From: Malachius bipustulatus
Lineage: Eukaryota > Arthropoda > Insecta > Coleoptera > Melyridae
Assembly: GCA_910589415.1 (NCBI GenBank)
Contig: OU342634.1
Span: 39,796,723 to 39,860,722 of the forward strand
Length of the DNA stretch: 64,000 nucleotides
Direction of reading: 5' to 3'
Shown: positions 35,201 through 46,700 of the stretch, piece after piece
How positions within the stretch are numbered: position 1 is the stretch's first letter
How the letters are laid out: each line of letters begins with the position of its first letter
Made by a program: the position numbers and the translations under genes
Notes under the pieces: model-generated
What the model saw: only the letters and a program-made list of their open reading frames with translations
Told to the model about the DNA's origin: nothing
Database searches by the model: none

Positions 35201-38200
35201 AACAAAGAATCGAGCTAACCGGATTTTGCAAAAAGAAAAAATCGAGCTGGCCGAACTTTGCAAAAACAATATCTCAAGCTCAAGATCGGACTTTGTCAAA
35301 TCTGATCTTGCAAAAAAAATGAAAAAGAAATTGAACTGACCGAAATTGACAAAAATTTAATTTTCCAGCTGACTGTACTTTGACTAACTGGAGCTTGCAA
35401 AAAAAATTCGAGCTAACCGGATTTGCAAAAACAAAAAATCGAGCTGACCGGACGAATCCTGTGTAGATTCTACACTTCACTAATCTTGCAAGCCTCGAAC
35501 CGCTACTGTTACTTACATAATTTGAGGTTGAGTTAGCTAATATGAAATAAGTGACCTCATCATGTCCTTAAGAAAATCAAACTGACAAAGCATTTTCTTT
35601 TATGCCCGTTTGCAGGATTTCCTATAGCCAGGTGTAAAGGTAAGTGAGGCTTTATCTATATCGTTATAGTTTACAACAAACCTTTTCGTGTTGGGTCAGG
35701 ATTAAAATAGGGCGCAATCAGGCAATAATGTTAGGAGAGACTTAATAAAATAGGTACCTACTTAATTTTGTCTGACATAATGATATTAATTTAAATTTGT
35801 TCCAACTATGCGGTAGGTAATGTAAAAGCACCTCTTGATTTAACCCACAGTGACATTGGCTTTTGAAGTATGTATAGTTAATCATATAAAGTAGTTAATC
35901 AGATTTTTATTTTCATTTCTAATGAGGTTGGAAAGAGTAAACAGATAAAATACCGAATCATTGATGAAAGATTCCAGAGTTTTTAATTATGAAATTCCCC
36001 ATAATTAATGTAATCGAATCATGCGGTTAACCTGGTAACTTTTCTTCTTATCGGAATAGATTGGGTCTTATTTACCCATAAATTATAACCACAACACTTT
36101 TATCTCTTAACTTTTAGACACAAAATCAGACTGGAGGATGATAACTTTACACGCTTTATTAATAATGAGTCTATCAAATGTCCAAGGACATTCGTGATGA
36201 AATAAATCAAAACATTGTAAAATAACGTTAATGAGAATTACATAATAATATTACATTTTTAAAAAAGAGTTAGGTAAATACAAAATTTCAAAAGAAAGGC
36301 AATCATGAACAACTGAAGAATTGATTATATTAACCTGAAACAGCAGCAGGAAGTGACGCTCACTGAACGGTAAGAATTAGGTATGCTGTTTATTAGCACT
36401 ATTGTTACCTAAAGTAGAATTCAGGAAGCAAGGCGATTGCCAAATCACATCAACTTGAATAACATCGATGTCACGTCAAAAAGGCCAAGAATTTCATATT
36501 CATTCTTCAAGAAAAAGGATTTTTTTCAACAATTGGCATGCAGATCAATGTTCCTTTGGTATACTTTGGTCCCAAAAAATCTTTGCTCAAGAACTAGAAA
36601 TTGTAAAAGATTTGACTCCAGTTTTAAAATATGACAACTCATGAATAAATAATTGGCATGTTCTTGCAATAAAACTGGAGAATCCTGTTTTGATTGAGAA
36701 AGTGCAACAAAAATCTCCAATGGGGCTGATACTGTCAGCTATCCTGCCCAAATCGGTCGCTCTTCCATCTCTAAGAGCAAAAAGTAGTGTTCCTTCGATC
36801 TAGGTACCGTAATCAGGACCAGCATTTGATCAAAATCATCCATCATTCTAAGCTGTCTAAATGCTAAATTCCTAACCAAGATAACTTTATACAAGCAATG
36901 AGCTCGGTGAAATTGGCACCCCTAGTTTTTGTCTACGTTTGTACAACTAAAAATTCCACCATTCAAAAAAAAAGTTACGACCATATTAAAAAAAATACAT
37001 TAGCCCCTCCCCCTCCACCCACCTCATGAATATTTGTATTTGTCATTAATTTTAACACAGGATACGATTGTCCACGATTTGTCCACGTTTGTAAAGCAAT
37101 TATTCTTATAAACAACCTGAACTGACAATTACGTACTGTTAAAAACTACACCTAAAAAAAAGTGATCAGGTCAATAATGGAATTCCCATTGCAATATAAG
37201 CACTGGAATGCGTCTTATTAGGTGTCATGAATATGACTGTCCACGGATTATTCTCCTTTATCTATCCACTATATAGGGTGTTTCGCTTAAGAACCGATGC
37301 AGAGCAGGAGCGTGCAGGGGACCCCAAAATATGGTGATTTAATATCTACACTAAGTTGCACCCCTGAGAAGTTATAGGACTTGAAATAGGAGTTTCAAAT
37401 TTCGAAAAAAATCTTAGTTATACTTGAACTTAGAAAAACCAAATTGGTACACGGTATGTATGTACCAAGAGCATTTATTGGCAGTAAGTACAGTTAAATT
37501 GTAGCATTTTAAAGAGTTGATTAGGGGGTGACGCATCCTTAAAATGTTACAGAATTTTTTAACCCGGTGGCCGATTTAGAAATTTTTGCTTCATTTTATG
37601 GAGAATTTAATTGTAAAACTTTTAATTTTCTTATTATTTTTCAAAAAGGTTTATCGTTTTCAACAAAAATACGAAAAACTATAAAGAAAAGTATTGCAAT
37701 TCTGTTATTTAAAATCATAGAAAATTCAAAAATTGGTTTTTCAATAATTAAATTTCAAAGTTTACGATCAGGAAGAAAGTTGAAAATGACAAAAATTTTT
37801 GAAAAATACATAACAAGAGAAAAAGTTTGGGAATTAAAAACCAACTTTTCAATTTCGATGATTAGATTAGGTTCATGAATGCAATTTTTTTTTTTTAGTT
37901 TTTCGGATTTTTTTTGAAAACAACAAAGTTTTTTGAAAAATAATAAGAGAAATAAAAGTTTTAGAATTCAATTCCCCATCAAATAACGTAACATTTTCTT
38001 AAATCGGTCAATGGGTTAAAAAATTATGTAACATTTTCATCACCCCTTATGACTCTCAATGAAATGCTCTTGGTACACTCACAACGTGTACCTACCAAAC
38101 ATGGTTTTACTATAATTCAAGTATAACTGAGATATTGATTTTTTCGAAATTTGAAACTCCTATTTCAAGGCCCCTAACTTCTCAGAGGTGCAACACCATA

Positions 38201-40720
38201 TTTTGGGGTCATACACGCCCCTGCTCTGTGTCGTTTGTTATACGAATCACCCTGTATAAAATGAAATGTGAAAGTAGGAAGATAGGTACCAACAAAAAAG
38301 AATGCCGTTAGAATTTTATAAAAATTCGTATTTGTTGCTGCTGTCAATTTTTTTAACTTCGTCGCAACTTTTTATTGGAGTTTTGGTAACAAACGAAAAT
38401 GTTTGTTGAACAAACGTGGAAAAATGGTGAACAAACGAATGCCGTTTGAAAATTAATGAAATCGGTTCATGGAGGTGACTTTTTTGAAAATATAAAGACT
38501 TTTCTTGAATGGTAGCCAAACGAATGCCGTTCAATAAAAATTCGCACTTGATATGTTTTGGAGAATGACAACAAAGTAGAGCAACGTTAAAAAAAATAAC
38601 CGGCAGCTGACTAAACAGTTATTCTGACTCAAGCAACGACGCAACCAATTAGCTTTATGAAAATGGCACTGCAATGCATGCGTCTCGCTAAAAATAACTA
38701 ATCCAAAATTATTTATGAATCCTTTTAATAATAATTTTCTGATGACTTGGTGTTGGTGCAAAACAAACGAAGCCTTTCAAGGATTACATAACGCAACTAA
38801 ATACATTGAACGCGTGTACGAAGTGTAAATGAAACTCGTCTGGTGACATTATCATGTACATAATAAGGTAGCAGTGCGTCATTGCATTGTTCCTTGTATA
38901 CCGGGTGTTTGCTTAAGACGCAGGTTAACGACTTGTAGCATGTAATTTTAGAAGAGCAAAAGGAAATCAGTCTGCTTGACGCAGCACTTGGACATTATCT
39001 GAAATCTTTGAATAAATAACGATATAACTGTTGGAATATTTTTTTTTTGTTTCCAAACAGTTAACAATGAAATAGACAAAAATAAAGAAAAACAATGGAA
39101 ACTACAATTACCAGAAAATAGATATATCATAACAATTATGGTTTTATTCATAAATATGGATGTACGAGCTGCTGTTCATTTACGTCAATTTTTTTCAGTA
39201 ATTTACACAGTTCCATTTTTTGATTTAACTCTGCAACATGGAGACCGTCTAGTTTCCATGTTGCCAATGGAGTTTCTGGTTAGGAATGGACTTTTTTGTT
39301 GACGAGAAAATTTTACACTTAGCGAATGTGTGCGAAGTTCATCATAGACGTGGAGACTTAGCATGGAGACACGTTAGCATGGAGACTTAGATCCCTCACG
39401 CATTGAAATGAACTTTTTTAAAGCAAACCAATCGCACTCTCATAGTGATCCAGGCGATCAGAATCGTGCCACGTTTCTGGTTCCGTAGGTCAGGGAAAGG
39501 TGCAAGACTATTTTCGATCAGGCCAAAGATAACTTAATATAAAAGAGGAAAAATGGGAATAAAACAGATCTCCAAGATGATGGAGAATCATCAACCACGA
39601 AATTATCTCCCCTCTCGAGCAAGTTGGAGCTCTGGTGATCACCAGTTCGGTTTTCTGCGTAAATGATCTACCGCTGCCTTGATTTGATTATCTGATTCAT
39701 CTCTGGCGTTAATCCAATAAAACGTTTCAAGAAGCGCGAATTGTAGCCTTGAACTTGAACTACTCAGAGGCGTCCAAAAGAATCTGGCATACGAGGGTCT
39801 ACTTAAGTAAATTTTGTTCTTATGCTTTGCAAGTGGATCTCTAATCTCCTCTTCAATAGAAGTTTACAAATCGTTGTAGACAAATTATCATTTGACTCTT
39901 ATGCCACCAACTCATTCAGGAGTGCTCCAAAGCTCGGTGTTGTACCCAACTCTATTCCTTCTTTTTATAAATGACCTGCTTAGTATAAAATCAAACCTAA
40001 ATCACAGTTTCGCCGATGGAAGGACTCTCCAGACGGAATTTACATTCCCTAAAGGTGCCAAGTCCATAGATATTTCTACCCATGAGACAAAATAGCGTGG
40101 AAAGCCAAAAAATTGGAATTTCTCAACCGACCAAACTACATTCTACACCTGCTGCTGATCATCATAAGGCACAGCACCGACCAACAATCGATGTCTGTTC
40201 TCATGAGTGATGTTCTGCTCCTAAATACAAGCACACCGTGAAAACTTCTCGACTCTGTTGAAAAAAGGGCAATGTCATAGACGATACGTTCTCTAACGAA
40301 CGATTTTAAAGTAAATTCCTGAAAAGCTACAGAATGGAGACTTTTTAATAACCAAAGCGCGGAACTGAATGACAATGCAGTACTAAGTACTAACACGCTT
40401 TCTTGTCTGTCTGTTTGTCTGAGGTACAAATTTTTGCTAAAAAAAAAACAGCGATGTTTGACAATAATCTCTTTCAAGTCTTAAATACGTGCCCTTCCCT
40501 GTACCTGTACATGTTTTAACAGCCCCGAAAAAACAGATCAGGTGTTAGTGTTCATCAAAAATATAGGGGCTGTGCGCTGTGCATATTAGTGTATTTTTTA
40601 ACAAAAAAATACACTATTGAGGACGACATCACTTTTCGAAAATCACCCAAACTCATCAAATGTCCACCGATCATGACCCCCAGATCACGAAAAAGTGGTT
40701 TTCCAAAATTCACCTGCCCA

Positions 40721-40754
<34 letters not shown>

Positions 40755-43700
40755 CTCCAAAATCACGATTTTTCGATTTTAAAAACGCTCCTGTAGCTTT
40801 ATCTTTCAAGATTAGTGAACGAAATTTTGGATTCTTGTAAAGCTTGGGAATGACTTTAGATTTTCGTTGAAAAAAATTCCAAAAGTCACGTTACTTCTAC
40901 AGGGTGTTCTTTCAAAGTTCCCCAAATCCGGACTTTGAGGCACGGTTTCTGGCCGCAGTTTTCAATCTAGGGGGCTGAAATTTTTGTGAGAGTAAGATGT
41001 TCACAAGGAGTGGTCTGGTATTGCACTTGAGCAAAATCGGCCGAGCCATTTCAAAATGGCGGCTATTTGAATTTGCTGAAGATTTACTATTTTTTGAATC
41101 CCTGTATGAGCAAGATGGCAAAAAAACTTTCACATCAAGTTAACAGGATTGAAAGAAAATTAATTGAAATTTGAGTTAATGTAAAAAAAATTCAATTTTT
41201 TCCATTAATAAGCCAGTGGCGTGGGTAGGAAAAGAGTGAAAATGGCTTAATTTCTATAACAGTTTTTGAGCACATTTTTGAAGGAATTGAACTAAAATTT
41301 TTACAGTAGACAACTATACTAATACTCTTTAATCTTCAAAAATTTCAAGGATCAAATAAAAAAAATGGCGGAGATATTTAAATTTATTTTACATGATGTA
41401 AATTTCTCTAAAATTTTAAAAACGCTCTAGTAGCTTCATCTTTCAAGATTAGTGGAAGAAATTTTTTACTCTTGTGAAACTTTGGGATGACGTTAAATTT
41501 TCGTTGAAAAATTTTTCAAAAGTCGCGTTACTTCTACAGGGTGTCCTTTAAAATTTCGAAACATCCGGTCCTGTGGCACGGTTTTCTGGTAGCAGTTTTC
41601 AATCTAGGAGGCTGAAATTTTTATGGGAGGAAGATATTATCCACAAGTAGTGGTCTAGTATTGCATTTTTTGAGCAAAATCGATCGAGCCGTTTCAAAAT
41701 GGCGGCTTTTTGAATTTTAGGGAAAAAGGCTATTTTTTAGTCCCTGCATAAGTAATATAGAAAGAAAACTTTTCACAACAAAATAATGAGGATGACAATT
41801 AAAGCCTTGTTTAATAACTTAACGATTGAATGTAATATTCAGACCCGGGACTACTTGATTTAAAACCAGCACCAGCACCAGCGGGACCATCCCATGCAGA
41901 TATGCCTGCTCCTGCCAACCCCAATTGCAGAAAATAAAAACTCCTACACACCTCTGTATTAACAAGATTGGATTAAAATGATTTGAAATTTGAATTAATG
42001 CAATAAAATTTTTATTATTTTCATTAGTAAGCTAGTGGCGTGGGTAAGAAAATGGTAAAAATGGCTAAATTTCTTTAATTGATTATGAGCACATTTTTGA
42101 GGGAATTTACCTGAAATTTTCGGAGTAGACAACTACACTAATAGCTTGTAACTCTCCAAAATTTAAAGAAGGAAATAAGAGAAATGGCGGAGTTATTCGA
42201 ATTTTTTTACATGATGTTTATTTCTGTAACATTTCAAATGTTCGGTTTTCAGAACTCGCCTGTAACTTTTTAAAGTTAGTCAGTGGCGGGTATATAGGAC
42301 AAGAGACGAAATTGTTAAATTTTGCCAATTTTTTTTTGGTTTATTATGTGTAAAAATCAGTAAACCTCTACGCAAATTCGACCCGACTATTGAAAAATTC
42401 AGAAAGCCAATTTAAAAGGCGGCAAAAATTTTCATAGTTGAATCGCATAAAAATACACTGTTTCTGCGATTGATGCGCAAGAAGGTTTTTCTGAAGTCAT
42501 ATGTGTCTAATTGTAGGAGTTTTTTTTAACTAAAGACGATTTATCTCTCATTTTTTGTTTTTTAGCTATTGCATATATTTTTGAAATAAATCACTCTTAT
42601 CAGAAAAAAAAAGTTTTATGTACCTAGGTATTTACTATAAAAAAAAATAGTGACTTATTTTTTACCTCGGAAGGTCGTCTATTTTCATCTCAATATAATT
42701 AAAATAATTGTTCACCGATAAAACAAACCATAAAACTAGTTATGGCGTACTATTTATGTCATAGAGAGTATAAACAAATACATTATCTGTAGGAGAAATA
42801 GAACTTGAAACGGTTTATTGAATAACAACGTTTGTGGGTGTCATTAAAAATAGCTGATCGTTTTAATTTACTTACTCCTAGTTATTAATGAGAGCAGAAA
42901 AAGCAGAAGACATCAAAGGACGTCATAGACCCATTGGAAAGACACAAGGGAAAGACCATTTAGATCATACTCTGTTATGTTATAAAAGTATGCTTCAAGG
43001 TGTTTAAACTCAAAGAAAAGCATGTTTCCCTCCCCTCCCATTTATACGTTTACATTTTGACAACGAATAAATTCACGTGAAAAATGGTATTTATACAGCA
43101 ATGGACGTTTGTATAGGTAAGTCTACCGGGTTTGCGAGTTTCAATTATTGATCATAAATGATTGCAAAAATAAAATTGGAGGTGTATTGAAGAATAGCAC
43201 TGAAGAAAACCGACCTATATACCAACTGCGCATAGTAAAATCGAAACCTCAGATCAAAACCACCAAAAACGCACCCTATGTGTTCATTTGTCACCCGTCA
43301 AACCCTCCGAGTCGAATCATTTTAAATAATTTATTTATATTTTAAACGAGCTAATTTATACATAAAACTACACGGGATTTTTATTTCTTTATTTTGGAAA
43401 TCATTTGATCATTTACTAATTATTATTATCGTAAAATTTGATTAACATGTGTCTTTTAATTCCAACTGATTTTGGATAATTAATTCATTTGGGGATTTTG
43501 ATCATTAACAATTATTCAATTCAATTATTGTTTTAAATGCAAATAACACATGCGTTGATATGTTATTCAAATGATTCGTCTATCTCCAGTTTCTATTTGA
43601 TATTTCATTCATGGACCAGAAATATGCGCATGCTTGCAATGAACGATTTATAACGATGAGCTAAAGAATGGGGATCAGGGGGGACTACGGACCGAGGGGA

Positions 43701-46700
43701 ATCAACCCCTGAACATCTGTAAAAACCTCCTGATAATGCCAAAAGATAAAACTGTCAAGAAATTCAGCTTCAAGAGAAACTTCATCATGGAACTGTCTAC
43801 GAAAGAAGAATGGAGCAACACATCCATTCACACTCTCAAAGAAGGTACAATAAGATGGTACACAGACGGCTCAAAGGCCACCGAGGGAACCGGGACAGGA
43901 GTCTATGGGCCAGACACCAACTACTCCGAGCCGATGGGAACATCCCCAAGCATACTTCAAGCCGAACTGTACGCAATAGAAGTATGCGCCCAAATAAACC
44001 TCGACAGAAACTATAAAAATAGGGAAATAGCAATACTGACAGACAGTCAAGCAGCCATAAAGACGCTGAGTTCTCCTATCATCAGCTCAAAAATGGCATG
44101 GAAAAAAAATCAACAAACGAGACAGAGAGAATAAAATTCACCTCAAATGGATACCAGAACACACTGGGATTGAGGGAAACGAACGTGCCCACTCATTGGC
44201 AAGAAAAGGAGCATCGACACCCTTCATAGGACCAGAACCATTCTGTAGCCTCGAAGACACGTTCTTCAAGGCAGAACTTCGGAAGGAAGGAGAAAAACTG
44301 AGAGAAATCCATTTGAATAACCTCTCAGGATTGAGACAATCCAAGGAGCTCCTCGGGAACTTTAACCGAGAAAGGTCAAGAAAACTCTTGACCCTCAACA
44401 AAGAAAGTGTGAGAATGCTAACAGGATTCCTAACAGGTCATTGCAAGCTCAATGAACACCTGAGGAAACTTATTGGTATAGAAAAAGATGGCGTTTTCGG
44501 ATTCTGCAGGGAAGAAAACGAGACGCCTCGTCACCTATTGAAGACTGCAAAGCACTAGAACGTGAATGAAACGATGTTCTGGGCCAACACCAGCTCAACG
44601 GGGAGGCTCTGCCCGGCCTTGATCCCCTTCAAATCCTGAAATTCCTAAGGGAAGCGGAGTTGGAGAGGCTGCTTCAATGAAGGGAATATACTCCAAAGAA
44701 GCAGAGAAGAGGGGGCACAATAGATCTGTAATAGGTCGCAGCGCATCTGATACCCTCATTATCAATATCAATATCAATATCAACGATGAGCTAACGCTGG
44801 GGTAATTTGTTTGTACCTATATTAATTGGTTCACCTAATCGATGTTCAAGTAATTTCATTAATAGTGTCTCTAGCCAGTTTTACCAATTTAATTTATTAA
44901 TTCCAATTTCACACCAAAACGGTGATTATTTTTATGAGTTGTGTCATTTCTATTTAGTGTTTGTGAACACAGTCAGAGTTTTCTTAGCAAGGGTTCTTTC
45001 TCTGATTAGTAAATTACACCGAACTCGGCATTGAGTGGGGGGGGAGGGTTAGAATGAATAGAATAAAAAATTGATATCATTTCATAGCGGGAAATTCTTG
45101 CGTTTTAAATAATGTCTCATTTTCTCCCAATAATTGGCTAACTCAAGTATTTTCGTAGCGTTTGCTACGAACGGACAAGTGGGAATGACACAATGCAGAA
45201 GGTCCAAGGGGTTAAAGACAAGACAATCACTTTGGTAAAATCAAAGTTCAAAGGGGTTATAGAATCGCATCGGCCATTTTCTTTTAATTATTTAAAGCTA
45301 GAGATTCAAGGCGGGAGAATTTCAATCAGTTCAAATAACCTTAGAGACTTCAGGGCGGGAATTCACAGTAGGTAGGTTACACTATGTACAGCACTGTATA
45401 CTAATTAATGTTAATGATAGCATAATAATGATATTGTGAGTGAATGTCACGAGTGAATGTGAGTGAGTGAATACCAGACCACCGCTAATGCAATTATTCA
45501 AAATATATTTTATGTCAAAACGTTTAGAGAATTCCCAGCACACTAGTTTAGAAACTGGTATTCAATAATTGCTAACCGATAACGTCTTGATAAGTGACCA
45601 AAAGGCTCGGAACAGACTTCAGGAATGTAGGTATGTTTAATGCTCGTCTTCCTGAGATAACCTCGTGAGCGAATCATGCAGCGGGGCCAAGGAAAGAACA
45701 TATAAATTGACAACGTCAATTGATACTGATAGGGCCAGTTTTTTTTTCAATTAGGGTAACTTTGACTGCTTGCTGGTCAGAAAAATTAAGAGAGCATTAT
45801 TACCCCTAACTTCTGTCAACTTTACAGGAAGTGCAGGGCTGGCTGTCAGTGCTACCACTGAGTAGGGGATGATGTGAGGAGTATATTGATGATATTAGGA
45901 TGATATTAGGACTCTATTCAAAAAATAAATGGCATAGGCTTCATTACAAAAGATCGAATCGTGGTCTTCATAATAATATAATGACATGCAGTCGTCTTTT
46001 ACGCTGGTGTAGGTTGACCTCGACTAGGTAGTCTACGTGACTAAAGTGTAAAAGATAAGGCTAATTAAATAACAACTTATCACAAATTGCAAGACTAATA
46101 TTCGATTTGCAGTTCATTCAATTATTTCAAGAAAATTTCAAATTTTGATCAATATCTACATGAGATTTTTCAAAAATTAATGTAATAAATTATAGAGAAT
46201 TTTTGATCTTAAAATATGTATTAATGTAACCATGGAAACAGTTTTTTGTTCTTGATTTACATCGTATGCTACTTACTGCTAGTAAAAAAAAGTTTTCGGG
46301 ATAAAGTCTCCAGCTTTTATCTGATTCTTTAGGTAATAGGTAAGAACCTACTGGTGCAGTAGTGCCTTTATCTATCAGAGTGGTGACAATAAAACCTCAG
46401 CTCCTCTCAGCCGCCATGATGCATCGGCCAATAGAGACGAAGGCGCAAATATAACATGTCATTATGACTTGTATGGTTATTTTATGGCAGTCTATCATTC
46501 TTTATTTTATACAGAAATAGTTAATTAAATAGGAGGAATAAACTCTTCGTTATCTTATCTGGTTCGAAAATGACGTTTTTATGAATGTTATGAAGTTTTC
46601 AAGTAGTCTGAGAGGGTAATTTCTAATATCCGCATGCAAAGAATAATAAATCAGGTCGCCTATCATTCTTTCAATAACGATAAATCATCCAAAATATTTT

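Larger units (their letters stand above)
43652..44794 (+). mobile_element. 5'-truncated non-LTR retrotransposon with 13-bp target-site duplication
   Basis: AACGATGAGCTAA occurs at 43652-43664 and again at 44782-44794, bounding an insertion of 1,117 bases (43665-44781). The insertion carries an RNase H domain, a downstream cysteine-poor segment and a 3' tail of ATCAAT repeats (44759-44781). Strand, 5' truncation, tail and duplication all fit target-primed reverse transcription. The RNase H places it among LINE clades that carry this domain (I, R1, Tad and relatives). It lies antisense in IP3K intron 1. Confidence 0.9.

Noticed and set aside
34449..35480. About ten overlapping Phe/Cys/Ser-rich frames
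   Set aside because: They repeat with the satellite period and have no domain or splice support.
37567..37878. 103-codon frame in the centre of the palindromic element as a transposase
   Set aside because: Lys/Phe/Ile-rich AT-driven composition, no DDE/D signature, and the element arms run into it.
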